Notes: generated by a model not told the origin, from the letters alone. Positions 1 to 12,111 are shown, counted from the stretch's first letter. The stretch is DNA of 64,000 nt from Ustilaginoidea virens (GCF_000687475.1 NC_057317.1:4898501-4962500), one strand, 5' to 3'. Translations and numbers: made by a program.

Positions 1-393
1 TGTCACTGTCGGCTTCGTACGTGTTCCCGCTTACGGCGCAGTTGCCTGGATGACGAGGCAGTTTGGACTAACGGGAAAACAGTGGCTAATGTTCCGCCAT
101 ATCGACAAGGAGGAATTCGTGCTCTCGACGACGCAAACGAGCGAGGCGGAAAAGGCTGGGATTGCTGCGAGGAGTGAGGTTGCTGAAGGAGGAGGGTCTT
201 GTTACGGACCGGCACGGCCGGCGGGGCTACGTGAGGAGCGAAAGGGGCAATGAACAAGACGGAAGCGCACTTTGCGTGTTGCTCCTGTGGCAACATGGTT
301 TTGTGAGCGTTGAAGCCCGGTATCACAGTGCAGCTGTGTGCCGCTTGGGGGGGTTGTCGTTGAACAAACGTCGCCTCATGACGAGCTACGCGT

Positions 394-815
394 ATCCCTT
401 TAAGGTGCAAAGGCGCAGCTTTTGTACTGGACCAGGGTTCAAGCCAATAGAAAGCCGGATATTAAAGGGTATATCGGCAGACGATGAAGTAGTATAGTAG
501 CAGAAATTCCCACAATATGCAGAGTTATAAAGCGCTACATGCCACTCCCCGTACGACATAGCGCGCTATAAGGCGATTTCCTAATTTAGCCATAGAAAAT
601 AGGCGTTATGCCCTTACTAATAGCCTGCTTTTAGCCGCTATTATACCTCCTGATATTAGTCATTAGCAGGTATATCGTAAATACTACGATTACTAATATA
701 AGGATTTCAGTGCCTAATATTTAGCAGTCTAGTAAGAAGGAGGTGCCTGCTAGGTATGTACTTAGCAAAAAGTGGGTCCAGTACAGAAGCTGCGCCTTAG
801 CACCTTCAAGGGGAT
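394..815. mobile_element. Inverted-repeat element with AT-rich core (MITE-like remnant)
   Basis: Two arms of about 41 nt face each other at 394-433 and 775-815. They match at 37 of 41 aligned positions (three mismatches and one one-base gap). The core between them, especially 485-725, is much richer in A, T and TpA steps than the rest of the window and contains smaller palindromes such as TAATAGC/GCTATTA near 620-650. There is no coding capacity. This is what a non-autonomous DNA element, perhaps altered by repeat-induced point mutation, would look like. I could not identify a target-site duplication or a known family, so the outer limits are uncertain. Confidence 0.5.
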
Positions 816-1449
816 GACGGGCTGCATGGCGGGTTGCCCTGGCAGCCTTGTCTGTCTGTGCGCCATGTGGGGACGATGAATAAGGTGGGTGGATCCTGCC
901 GAGTTGCAGAGTACTGTGTACGGAGCGGAGCACCTTTCAAGATGGGTCCTAACGTGGTAAGTGCGGGGGAAGCCATGGCCCATGCCCCACGAGCGTAAAG
1001 CTCCGGCCAATGACGAGGGCACATTCAAGGCGGTACGTAAGCGAGGTAGGTTCAATGCGGGCGGAGTACGGAGTAGTAGTGCAAAAGGAACACGAAGGAA
1101 TGTGTTCGCTTAGAGCATGATCCAACCACCGCATCGAGCATTTTTTTTTCCGGGACCCCCGGCCCCTCGGGGGTTTTTTTCAGTGCTTCAGATTTTTGGA
1201 GCACGTCGTGCCCGCTAAGCCGCAGAGCGGGAGGCCCGTACATGAAGTAAGTACCTTGCTTGGTACACGGACAATTTCTACAGGCAGCTACGTACCTACC
1301 TAGGTACCTACCCACCCACGCACCCACGTACCGTACCATGTCTCTTCTTTCTGCTCGCACACCATATATTTTGTTGCACCAAAAGTGTGACGCCACACAA
1401 TGTGTGACTTTATTGGGTATTATGTACTGCGATATATTTTCCTTCCTAC

Positions 1450-1509
1450 CTGTTGACACCCTGTGGACACCTGTTGACACTTGTGGACACCTGTTTGACA
1501 CCCTGTTGA
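1450..1509. repeat. Minisatellite, 10-11 nt unit
   Basis: Five to six imperfect copies of a CTGTTGACAC / CTGTGGACAC unit stand in tandem. The two unit types alternate. No gene overlaps it. Confidence 0.7.
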
Positions 1510-2306
1510 AAGCGGCGGGGGTGGGGCAAGCTAGCCCGTTGTGGCTCCTTAGCGCCGCCACCTTGAGAAGGTTATTAGCAGGCAACAACACAGTCGACTT
1601 TTGCCCCGCACAATGGCCGACGCCGTACGCCGCCGCAAACGTCGCCGCCATTTGAAAGAGCTGGGCCATGATCCTCATGGCGGGCCGGGGGCCTGCGTCT
1701 AGATGCTGGGTTTCGCGCTGGCAACGTTGGGGGTGGGGGGGGGGGGGAATCCCCGAAAATCCCGGGGGCCCACAGTGTGATGGGCTCCCGGCCAAGGTGG
1801 CTCCCGGCTCCTGGGTCCGCTACGTAATGCGTCTGTCTGGTGGCTGCCGAAAACAGCCATGTCAGACTCGTGTGTTTTCAAATACAAGAGAAATAACTGG
1901 CTGGCTGGAGACAGCTGGCTACTTGGGGCTGGGGCCGATGCCGATGCCGGTGCCGGTGCTCGCGACGTGGAGCCTGTGTTTCCTCCGTGGGAAATGGTTT
2001 TGCCTGGCCTGCTGGGTACAGTATATAGAGCACGAGACGCTGCGCCTCGCCTCTTCCATGTCTTTCTTTTTTTCCTTTTCGGCTTTGCAGCGGCACACCT
2101 GTACCTGTTCCTGTACCTGTACCCTCCTTTTTTTTTTATATACGCACTGGCCGGTAGTGCCAGCGGTCGTCGCTATCATTAGCCAGACTCGACTCCCCCA
2201 CATATACATATATTCCAGATATTCCAGATACGCCGGGTACTCCATCTACTCCTCCTGATATTCCAGATATCCCGGACATCACGGACATCCCCCCCCAACT
2301 TTTGCC

Positions 2307-3911
2307 ATGGCCACCGCCTACAAGATCGCCGTCCGGGCAAGCGGCACTCGCCTGTGCAAGGTGCAGCAGACCGAGGAGGCCGCCTCCAAGGTCTCGGAGC
2401 TGCTCCAGGAGGATCTGCAGAAACACCACACCTTTTTCAACGATTCGGGCTTTCACAACCACGTATGCTTTTCTGCTTGACCCTCTCTCCCCCTTGAACA
2501 CCGCAAAACACCGCAAAACACCGCAAAACACCCCCTTCCTTGTCAAAGCACCAACCCCAGCCAAAAGTTCCCGACTCGCTGACCAAAAGAAACGTCGCGG
2601 CCCCAAGCTTAGCTCGCCCACCAACTCCTCACCCTCTACGGCACCGGCGCCGCGCCCTCCACGCTGCAGGCCGCCTACGACGCCAACCGCACCTACCAGC
2701 TGGCGGCCAAGCCCGTCCGGGACAGCGTCGTCGCCCTCCTCCAGGACTGGCCCGCCAACGCCCCCTCGTTCCTCGGCCGCGGCGACCACTACCCCGACTT
2801 CCTGAGCCACTTCCAGCGCGAGATCGAGCGCCGCGGCTGGCAGGCCGTCGTCGAGGAGCACCTGTGCCGCGACACCCCGCAGTCGCGCGACATGGTCCAG
2901 CGCCTGTTTTCCGGCATCGCCCACCCCATGATCCACCTCGCCTACGGGCTGGAGTGGGAGCAGCCGGCGCTCGTGGCCGCCGGCCTGGCCCAGGCGGCCG
3001 TCCATCCGAACCGGCTGGGCGAGTTCTTCGACAAGGTCGACAAGGCCACGGCCACGGCCGCGCCGGCGCCGTCGCGCAGGAGCCTGGCCGAGGTTTGCGA
3101 GGCCGTGCGGGCTGACCACCCGGACCTGGTGGCCACCGCCACGTTCAACGACGACAACCCGCTGTACAACGGCGTGCTGGGGACCGGCCTGCAGGAGGCG
3201 GTCGAGCTGGCGGCAACCCTGACCGTCGGCGAGGACGACGTCGACGAGAGGACCGCAGAGCTGCTGCACCTCAACGCCTACGTCGCCGCCGCCGCCGCCG
3301 CGGGGCATCCGCCGCATCTCCCCAAGTTTGACTTTTTCCTGCTGTACGTCGCGCTCTCCCCCCCTCCCCCCCCCCCCCCTCTCTCCCTCTCTCTTGTGTT
3401 CTCCCCCCGCCCTCGTCGCTCTTGATGGGCGAGCTTGACTGACCGAATCACCCCCCCCCCTTCCAGTCACAGCCTGACATCGGCGCCCTTTGTCCTCTCG
3501 TTCAACAAGCCCTTTATCCCGCTCCGCGCCCGGGTCCGCATGCTCGAGCACAAGATGCGCTTCGACCTGATGCAGTACATTGCCCGCGGGAGCCCCCCGC
3601 TCGGCGTCCAGCCCATCCGGGATTTTCGCGTGTCCCGCGACGACGCGTCGGCTGCCGCCCGGCCCCAAGACCTGCTTCCCCGGTACCACGCCGTCCCCGA
3701 TGACGGGCACCTCGTCAAGGTGGCGAGGGCGCTGCTCCTGGCCGAGCAGGAATCGGGCAAGTGGAAAGGGAGGCCGTGGATCAGGCTCCAGGACGGGCGT
3801 GATTGGCTCAACGTCCATCACATGTTGCTGAGGGGGGTCGAGGGCCAGAAGACCCTGTGGGTCATGGGGGCGGGTTTCCAAGAGGCTTGGAAGGACGTTC
3901 CAGAGCTGTGA
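2307..3911 (+). CDS. Questin oxidase-like protein (DUF4243 family)
   Basis: Predicted protein of 443 residues from three exons: 2307-2462, 2613-3343 and 3467-3911. Family membership rests on the N-terminal histidine-rich segment (HHTFFN, then GFHNH joined across intron 1 to LAHQLLTLYGTGA), the central FSGIAHPMIHLAYG helix and the C-terminal WVMGAGFQEAW segment. Characterised relatives carry out Baeyer-Villiger-type ring opening of anthraquinones such as questin. Most fungal members are uncharacterised, and no polyketide synthase or other pathway gene lies nearby, so a housekeeping or unknown oxidative role is just as likely. Both introns have canonical borders; intron 1 is 150 nt and intron 2 is 123 nt with a C-rich stretch. 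The gene converges with PWP2. Confidence 0.85.
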
Positions 3912-4092
3912 GAGCTGGTTGGCGGGGGGGGGGGGGGGGAATGTTGTGCGTGTGTGTTCATTCTGCATGGCGGGTGGCGAGGGATGACGATGGGGGCATG
4001 GCCGAAAAGCTGGGTGACGTGCGAGACATCATCGGCCGGATGGACAGAATGCAATCGCTCTAGTATTTACACACGGTCAGTCGCCTTGGGGC

Positions 4093-4124
<32 letters not shown>

Positions 4125-4254
4125 GTGGAATTTCCCAAGTGTAGAGAACGAAAAGGAAAAGAAAAAAAAAAGAATAAAATGAAGAAAATGAAAATGAAAA
4201 TGAAAAAGAAAAAAAAAAAAAACATAATCCCCGTTGTATATACACGTGGCGCGC
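3912..4254. other. Convergent 3' intergenic region with T28 run
   Basis: This is the shared 3' region of the questin-oxidase-like gene and PWP2. It contains a pure run of 28 T at 4097-4124 followed, after about 25 nt, by an A/G-rich stretch (4147-4223). The two could pair as an imperfect T/A hairpin in transcripts from either side. No gene seen. Confidence 0.6.
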
Positions 4255-7122
4255 CTATTCCAATCCCAGCCATTCATCCTCATCCTCATCATCATCATCA
4301 TGCGACTCGTCGTCGCCTTCGACCCGCGCGTCCATCTCCATCGCCGCCTCGTCGGCCCCGACAAGCCTGGCGCTCTTGTCCGTCGCTTCCAGTCCCCTCT
4401 GGCCCGCCCGGCCCGCCTGGCCCAGCAGGTAATCCGCCATGTACGCGTTCTCGTCGGCCAACCGCCGGATCTCGTCCTTGATCCGGGCCACGGCGCGCGC
4501 CGCCACTCGCAGCTCGACATCCACCTTGCCCCTGTTGGCAGCCAGCCAGGCGCCGTGCTTGTCGACCAGCGCCTTGATCCACAACAGGCAAAACTCCATG
4601 TGGGGCGACTCGTCGGCCTGGGCGGCCACGAACCGCAGCAGCCTCGGCACGTAGACGGTCGGCAGGCCGGCCACCGTGAGGGCCACGTCGGGCGCCGGGA
4701 CCGCCTGGAACACGCGCTTCATCAGGCCGGCCTCGTTGAGGCGAAAGGCCATGACCAGGGCCTTGAGGCAGTCGCCCTCGGCTTCCAGCACCCCCAGCGT
4801 GGCCGCGGGCGTGATTTCCATGCTGAGGTCGAACGGGTCGAACTCGACCGCGCTGTCGAGGCTGTAGATCAGCAGGCCCTCTGTTGACGCGGCGCAGAAA
4901 TCGGTCCCCGCCGGCGAGAAGCCCACGCTGCTGACCCGCACGGCCGGGAGCTTCTTGCGCGCCGACGGGTCGCCGCCTCCTCGCCTGGAGCCCGGGAGGC
5001 GCGAGTCTGCGCGGTCTTGCCGGTCCGACGCTTCGCCTTGGTCGTCCATCTCGTCCGCGGGCCCGGCTTCGGTGAGCCGGCCGCTGTTGAGGAACTCCTG
5101 GGTTCCCGAGAGCGAGAGGTTCACGCTGACGGTGAACTTCTTGAGCAGGACCATCGTCGTCACCGAGTACAGGCAGATGTACTTGCTGTTGCCGCCCGCC
5201 AGGAGGCAGCTCCCGTCGGTGCTGTAGCGTATCGTGCTGAAGCTCTTGGTCCCCGACACGTTGGCCGCTGTTCTGCGGTCGCCAAACTTGCGTCCGCCAG
5301 ACACGTCCCGCCGCCCGTCCAGGCCGGCCACCTGCTCCGCGTCCGCCACGGCCCAGAACGTCAGCTGGCCGTCGAGCGTCGACACGGCGAGCTGGAGGGA
5401 GTCGGGCCGCACGGCAACGTCCAGCACGTCGGCTTGCAGCTGAAGCGGCTCGCTCGTCTGCGTTCTGCTGAAGATGGACCAGATCCGCGCCGTGCGATCC
5501 CAGCTCCCGCTGACCAGGGAGTCGCCATTGGGCGAGAACGCCAAGGCTGATACGGGCCCTTCGTGCCCTGACAGCTGGTCCAGTAGCTGGCCCGTCTGCA
5601 CGGACCAGATGTGGATGTCGAAAGAGTCCAGGGAGCCCGCTGCGACAACCTCGCCGCTGGGGTCCACGGCCATGCAGGAGAAGGACAATCGCGTCGGCGC
5701 CGTGAAGGTGCGGAAGTTCCGGTACCTGAGCAGGTCCCACGCTCGGACGGAGCCGTCCAAGCTGGCTGTGAAGAGCACGTTTCCTTTCCTGGCAAACTCG
5801 CACGCCGTCACGCCGCTCGTGTGTTCTGTAAACGTCACGATGCAGAAGCCTGACCGGATATCCCAGACCTTGATCTTGCCGTCGTCTGCAGTGGTGATGA
5901 TGCGCTGCCCGTCCGGCGAGTAGACCAGGGAGTTCATGGAATCAAAGTGGCCCTGCTGCTTCAGAATATACGACTCCGACTGCCACTCCCACACCAGCAG
6001 CTGGCCCAGCTTGGACGCTCCAAACGCAAGCCACTCCCCGCTTTTGTTGACGGTGACAAAGTCGATGTCATTCTGGGATATGCTGAGCTTGTGGATATTG
6101 TTAAAGTCGGGCATCTCGTACAGTCCAAAGGTGCCGTTGGAGAGCCCTGCGACCAAGAGATTCGTCTCCGGATGGAAGGCGGCGCATCGAACGTGGGCAC
6201 TCCCCTGCATGAAATAGTGTTTCTGGACGATTCGCCATCTCATGTCGGAGTCATCGTCAGGATCGGGCGTCCCCTCGTCCTCTTTTGGATGGAGGGGCTT
6301 GACGTAACGCCAGTGGAAAACGGCGCCGTCCTTGCTAACGGTGTAGATGGTCTCCTGATCCTGAGAGAACCAGGCACCGATAACGGCTTGCTTGTGGCCG
6401 GACAAGACGGTAGGCGTGAACCCCTCTTCGTGATCCAGGCTCCATATCCGCGCGGTCAAATCGTTGGATGCGGTGAGGAAAAATCGCGAGTCGCTAGACC
6501 ACTCGATATGCCGGACAGTATCGAAGTGAAGAGTGTGATTGTGGTGTCTGACAAACGGCGCAAACTCGAGCCCGCCATCCGAGTTTGTGTCCGGTGTGGA
6601 GGGCACATGCCAGACTTCCACCTTGCGACCCAGGCCAACGGCGAAATGTCTGCCCGAGGGAGAGAAGGCCAGCGCCGTGACCTGCGATTTGAAAGAAAAG
6701 TGGTAGATGGGGATCCTGCGAGGGACGTTTGTCAAGATGGCCTGGCCATCCTCGTCGACGGTAAGAAGCAGGTTGCCGCGGGGGGTCAGGCCCGTTCGAG
6801 CAATGTTTTTCCGGTGCGCAAAGGGCAAGGTGTATGATTTATTTCTGAAGAGAGAATCAGGTCAGCGGGTTCTCTGCTTTTTCTGCCTTCTATCCGACAA
6901 CCCCCGCGGATTTACTTACTCTACAAGATTGAAGACGGTCACTCGATTGCCCACCGGCGAGAAGAGATGGGTGCCGTCGGGACTGAAGAGCAGGTTGCCC
7001 TGACAGTAGACGGTGCCCAGCAAGTTTGAAAACTGTTTGCCAACGTTAACCCAGCCCGCCCTTCAGAGAAGCGCATGGACAAGCAGGTTGCGCCGAGTTC
7101 CTACCTTGAAGTCAGTCTTCAT
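4255..7122 (-). CDS. PWP2: Periodic tryptophan protein 2, U3 snoRNP/SSU processome WD40 protein
   Basis: Predicted 906 residues. PWP2 (Utp1) is a core subunit of the UTP-B complex of the small-subunit processome in the nucleolus, needed for early 18S rRNA cleavages. The gene has three exons on the minus strand: 7122-7105 (only 18 nt, MKTDFK), 7032-6920 and 6844-4255. The long exon alone would start at an internal Met and lack the first ~50 residues, but the conserved N-terminus (NLLGTVYCQGNLLFSPDG) is recovered when the two short exons are joined. WD40 repeats fill roughly residues 1-690 (for example DGKIKVWDI, DGSVRAWDL, SWDRTARIW). A Utp12-type helical domain follows at about 710-830, and the tail is very acidic. 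It diverges from the septin gene. Confidence 0.96.
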
Positions 7123-7873
7123 GTTGTGAGGCCGCCTGCAGTAACCATCCCGCTGGTATGCTTGCCTTTTGCCTTGCTTTCTTGTTTCCAGCTGCCAAAA
7201 TTAATTTCATCCGCGACTTGTTATCGATAACCACACAGCAGATTTTCTGCACTTCCGTATTGGTTCCCTGAGCTAACCGTGGCCCCCCATTGGCCATCAT
7301 GCCGAGGGCCCGGCAGATAATTGTTCCTCGAGCCTGCCCAAAGCTTAATCGGGCTAAGCGCTTGATGGTCCCGCCGCCGGGGGAAGAGAAAAGCAAAGAG
7401 ACCAAAGGGACATCAACCTGCCAGCCCAGCACTCAGCACTTGCCCCTGTCACGTCCTAGGAAACGCCGGGCAGCTCAGTCAGCCAGCCAATCGGTCAGTT
7501 GTTGCCCACTGAGGTGCAACAGCTGGCGCTGCCAAGCACGCAACAGAAGCAACAACCAGGCCGCACTGCCAGGCCCTCCGCCCCGACAACCCCCCCCCCC
7601 CCCGACAACACCCCCCCCTCCTCTTCTCTTCTCCCAGTTGAGGCCTGGTGCGTGCCCCTGAAGTACATCGGATTGCTTGCCCATCCAGCTTGCTTGCATG
7701 CCATCCTCCCTCCACCTTCCATCCTTCAATCTGATTGACTTTCTTCGATTCCGGCGTCCTTTTGCCGTTCCCTCTGAGCTACTACGCCACCGTTGTGCTT
7801 GTTTGTTTTCCGGATTCAAGGCCGTGCAATTTTCCCGATATTTCCGTAACCTTACATTTCCCATTTGCTCAAG
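7123..7873. promoter_or_regulatory. Divergent promoter region PWP2 / septin
   Basis: This 751-nt stretch separates the two start codons. It has a C-rich block near 7588-7620 and a CT-rich stretch leading into the septin start, typical of fungal leaders. No ORF of interest and no TATA box in a convincing position. Confidence 0.55.
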
Positions 7874-9315
7874 ATGGCCCCAGCTGCGGAGAGCGCTTCA
7901 CCAATTGGCATTGCCAACCTCCCCAACCAGCGACACAAGATTGTCGCTAAGCGTGGAGCCAGCTTCACCATCATGGTATCGTTCCCTCCAAGGCTGCCTG
8001 CATCCTATCAATTCTTCTTCCGAGGTCTCGACGTCGAAATAGCTGCACACTGACTGACCCGGATCATGATGTGTAGGTTGCTGGCGAATCGGGCCTGGGA
8101 AAGACCACGTTCATCAACACTCTCTTCTCCACCACCATCAAGAACTATGCCGACCACAAGCGTCGGCACCAGAAGCAGGTGGACAAGACGGTCGAGATTG
8201 AGATCACAAAGGCCGAGCTGGAGGAGAAGTTTTTCAAGGGTACGTGACACGCATGGCTTCACCTACCTACCGCGCACGAGCATCTCCTAGGCTCGCTAAC
8301 CAGCACCCTAGTTCGCCTGACTGTCATCGACACCCCTGGATTCGGTGACTACGTCAACAACCGCGACTCCTGGATGCCCATCATCGAGTTCCTCGACGAC
8401 CAACATGAATCGTACATGCTTCAGGAGCAGCAGCCTCGCCGCCAGGACAAGATTGACCTTCGCGTCCACGCCTGCCTGTATTTTATTCGCCCTACTGGCC
8501 ACACGCTGAAGCCCCTCGACATCGAAGTTATGAAGAGACTCAGCTCTCGCGTTAACTTGATCCCTGTCATTGCCAAGGCCGACACTTTGAGCCCAGCTGA
8601 CCTGGCCAGATTCAAGCAAAGGGTGAGTGTCTTTTTTTTTTTTTTTTTTTTTTTTTTTCCTTCAAAAAACTGAACAATCCGTCATGGTTTCCATGTCCAT
8701 ACCAACGGATAGGCCGGCTGACACATGAGGGCTCAGATCATCTCCGTCATCGAGGCCCAGAACATCAAGAGCTACCAACCACCCATCGAAGAGGACGATG
8801 AAGCTGCCGCCCAGCACGCTCGAAGCCTCATGGCTGCTATGCCTTTTGCCGTCATCGGCTCTGAAAAGGATGTCAAGACCAGCGACGGCCGCATCGTCAA
8901 GGGTCGTCAGTACTCCTGGGGCGTCGCCGAGGTCGAGAACGAGGACCACTGCGACTTCAAGAAGCTCCGATCAATCCTGATCCGAACCCATATGCTCGAT
9001 CTCATCCACACCACTGAGGAGCTGCACTATGAAGCCTACCGTGCTCAGCAGATGGAAACTCGCAAGTTTGGCGAGGCTCGTCCCCGTAAGCTGGACAACC
9101 CCAAATTCAAGGAGGAGGAGGAGGCTCTCCGCAAGCGCTTTACCGAGCAAGTCAAGATCGAGGAGCAGCGATTCCGACAATGGGAGCAGAAACTCATTGC
9201 CGAGCGCGACCGTCTCAACAAGGATCTCGAACAAACCCACGCCCAGATCAAGCAGCTGGAAACCGAGCTCGAGCAGATGCAAGGCAGTGCCGTCCGCAGC
9301 CACGGCCGCCGCTAG
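7874..9315 (+). CDS. CDC12: Septin, CDC12/AspC type
   Basis: Predicted 384 residues from four exons: 7874-7975, 8077-8239, 8312-8622 and 8737-9315. Septins are GTP-binding proteins that form filaments at septa, hyphal tips and branch sites. The P-loop GESGLGKT lies at about residues 37-44 and begins just after intron 1. The G3 motif DTPGFGD is at 95-101 and the G4 motif AKAD at 176-179. The septin-unique element follows, and a C-terminal coiled coil covers about 310-375 (EEEEALRKRF onwards). The N-terminus (SPIGIANLPNQRHKIVAKRG) matches the CDC12/AspC subgroup rather than CDC3, CDC10 or CDC11. Intron 3 contains 27 consecutive T. The intron 3 acceptor at 8736 is my choice and gives KQR-IISVIEAQ; an alternative would add a few residues. 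Confidence 0.93.
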
Positions 9316-10405
9316 TGCCGATGCGCTTACTATAGTCAGCCTTGTAAAGATGAAACGCTCATCTACTTTCTTTGCTGCTTTTCCATGCTCATGACTATGT
9401 TAGCAAGGATTCAGGGAAGCAATGGCACTCTCCCATGATAATGGTTGATTAATACCACACTGGAGGGGGAAACGGCATTATGGATACGAACAAGGTACCT
9501 GGTTGTACTAGGGGAGTCTCTGAAGGCTTTGGGAGATGCACACACCCCTACCGGACTCTTTATTTTGAAAGGGGGTCAGCGGAATCATCAAGAGGGCTTG
9601 ACTTTCTCTCTGTGTCTCGGGGTCGTCTAGATGTGCAATTACGGGGGAAAAAAAGTATGACCCAGCCTGTTTTTAATTGAAGAACAGGATTGAGGCGCGC
9701 GGAATGCAAGCCTTTCTTTTTTTTTTCTTTTCTTTTTAAGTTGTGTATCTTAATGAAGTGTTTTTTTTTTTTTTTTTTTTCCCCTCGTCTTTGATTGCCT
9801 CGGATTTTATTCAAGGACCATGTCTTTGATCAGCTCGGCAGTTCACTTGCCTAACATGACCCAATCACCACCGAATTAGATTGTACACGTGGTTGAAGCA
9901 TGAAGCCAAAATGAGGGCTTCCTGTGCATATTGGTGCGTGCATGATGCATTCATTTATCTGGATGGCGCACAGCTTTTGTGACCAGCAAGCAGAAAAACA
10001 TCATCTCAGATCCGGAACAACTACTTGACATGGCGCTTCTCAGTAGAGACCAGTATGGAAAGATGTAATAACGCAGAAATCGGCTGGCCCGATGGGGAGA
10101 AAAGGGGAAATACAGGATGGGCAAACCCGCGATGAAGTGGTGGGGGGTGACGTGACAACCCACTCCGCCACTACCGTCCGCTATTAAATATGCCAGTCGA
10201 GTATAAAAGACTGAGATTGCTAATACTTGATGCTCGCTACACGCCAAAGAGAAGCGTAAAGACATGCGATTCTGCGCGGCTATCGACTGCCAATGTTGGG
10301 AGTATATGGTGAAGGAATGGGACGTTTTGTCTTTGCTTTCCGTTTCGTTTCCGTTTTCGTTTTCGATTTCTTTTTTTCTCTTCTTGTTGTTGTCTTCGGT
10401 CAAGC
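9316..10405. other. Convergent 3' intergenic region
   Basis: 1.1 kb between the septin and the PDK-family kinase stop codons. It is relatively AT-rich, with T-rich tracts at 9712-9740 and a 20-T run at 9761-9780, and a pyrimidine-rich stretch near 10330-10400 next to the kinase stop. No coding signal. Confidence 0.55.
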
Positions 10406-12111
10406 TTAAACAGAGTCCATGCTCGCCCTCGTAACTAGCTGCTCGTTTTTGTTGCCCAGCCGCGAGATTTGCAGAAAGGCATCGACGCCGTATCCTTCCA
10501 GGCTGTGGAGGTTCAAGTTGCCGGCCCAGTACTCTGCGTACACTCTGCTGAGGGGCAGACCCATGCCCAATCTCAGGTTGGGGGGCCTGCTGGTCAGGGA
10601 GGAGAGGGAGCTCTGGTAGGCGGGCGTCTTGAGGTCGGCGCGGCCCAGCTCGTCCTCGACGTGCAGCTCCTGCATGGTGGCGGCCATGCGGGGCACCTGG
10701 CCGAGGTTTTCCAGCCGGTGCTGCGAGTTGGGGCCCTTGGAAAAGGACCACAGGTAGGGGAGCTCGGCGCGGGGGATGCCGCCGCCGCGGTCGGATATGC
10801 GGAAGATGACGTGGTCCTGGGCCTCGCAGATGGTGACCTCGACGGGGGGAGGGGGCTCGGCGGCGCCTAGCTTCTGGTGGCGGTCGATGACGGCCTGGAC
10901 GGAGTTGCGCAGGAGCTCGCCGACGATGTACTCGATGTGGCTGAGGATGTAGGGGAAGCTGGCGTCCAGGTGGCCGACGACGTTGACGGCGGGGATGGGG
11001 ACGTCGGGGCCGTTGGTGGAGCGGGCGAGGGCGGTGACGGCCTTTGCGCATCTCGAGATGACGTCCTTGGCGGAGCACTTGATGAAGACCTCGCCGATGA
11101 AGTCGGCCTCGGAGAGATTAGCGCCGGGGGAGAAGGAGGGCGAGTTGAAGGTTTCGGTGAGGGAGAGATGCTGTTCGGCGATGACGCGGCGCGAGATTCG
11201 CTGTGGCGAGTGTCAGAGCGTTTGTTTCTTTTCTTTTCTTTTCTTCTCTCCCCCCCTCTCTCTCTCTCTTTTTTTTTTTTTTTTTTTCTTTCCCGTCTTT
11301 TCTTTCTGGCTGAGCCTTCTTGCTTTGACGACTCACAGATCTGAGAATGGTGTTCATGAAATTGTCGAGATGGACGGGATCCATGAGGCCACGGCATTCG
11401 AGGATGCCCATGGCTAGCTTTGGTATCACGGTCAAGTGGCCCTTCAGGTTGTGTCTGATGATGCGGGACAGATTCTCGTTGTCGTCCAGCGTCTTGATCT
11501 CCTTCATTTTGCGGAACTGATCAAACGCATTGTAGTACAGGTCGTATACTTGCTGGATATGCGGATTGGTGACAACAACATACGGCAGCTGCTGCATGTC
11601 GCGCAGACGATGAGCTATCCTGCCGGGCGAGTCCTTCCGTCAGCGGAAGAAAACAACAAACGAACGGCGCGGCATGCGCGGCAAAGAGATGGAGGAGGGG
11701 GGAAAAGGGGAGTCGGCAAACCTCGCCGGGAGTTCTGTTCGGACGTAGTTTGCGGAGCTGATGAGTCGTGACTCTGTCAACGAGCGGCCAAAGACCATGA
11801 GCTGCCGCAGGCTGATGGGCCTGGCTTCCCTCGCGACCCATCTACGGAGCCGCCAATCCGTGGCGGTTAGCGCGCGAGGGCAGAGGAGATGCTGCAAACG
11901 TGACGTGACGTGACGGCGGCGCATACTCATCTAGAACGGAGACGGGGCGCCAAGCGCCGTTGGTAGCCCTCCGGGACTGCTGCGGCGGCGGCTGCCTGCG
12001 CGGCGGGAGCCGGGGGACAGCTGCGGCTCCTGCGGCTCCTGCGGCGGCGGCGGCGGCGGCGGCGGGCACTCGGCACGGTTGGCTGGCCTTGCGCAGCGCG
12101 ACGGAAAGCAT
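10406..12111 (-). CDS. Mitochondrial pyruvate/branched-chain ketoacid dehydrogenase kinase family
   Basis: Predicted 460 residues from four minus-strand exons: 12111-11927, 11841-11722, 11619-11337 and 11200-10406. These kinases phosphorylate and switch off the E1 subunit of pyruvate or branched-chain 2-oxoacid dehydrogenase in the mitochondrial matrix. The first ~50 residues are rich in Arg, Ala and Ser with few acidic residues, fitting a presequence. The histidine-kinase-like helical domain spans about 75-255, with RIIRHN at 154-159. The GHKL ATPase domain has an N-box E291-LLR-N295, a G1 box D333-RGGG-337 and a G2 box GMGL at 408-411. Which substrate complex it serves (Pkp1/PkpA versus Pkp2-like) cannot be decided from the sequence alone. 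Donor 2 is the non-consensus GTTTGC. Confidence 0.92.

Larger units (their letters stand above)
1..2306. other. Gene-free left end with degenerate repeats
   Basis: I see no supportable gene before the start codon at 2307; the small ORFs here have no recognisable protein character. The stretch holds the inverted-repeat element at 394-815, a GTAC/CCTAGG-rich patch near 1280-1310, a minisatellite at 1450-1509, and a run of ATTCCAGAT-like units near 2210-2275 just upstream of the first gene. The last few hundred bases are pyrimidine-rich and are probably the promoter and leader of the gene at 2307. Confidence 0.6.

Noticed and set aside
2307..3911. Secondary-metabolite cluster around the questin-oxidase-like gene
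   Set aside because: Neighbours are PWP2 and a septin; no synthase, regulator or transporter gene lies in the window.
2136..3968. 610-codon minus-strand ORF over the questin-oxidase-like gene
   Set aside because: Antisense shadow of a GC-rich gene; composition is low complexity and it reads across both introns of the real gene.
4298..5803. 501-codon minus-strand ORF inside PWP2
   Set aside because: Alternative frame of the same strand; Arg/Pro/Gly-rich with no domain, while the PWP2 frame is unambiguous.
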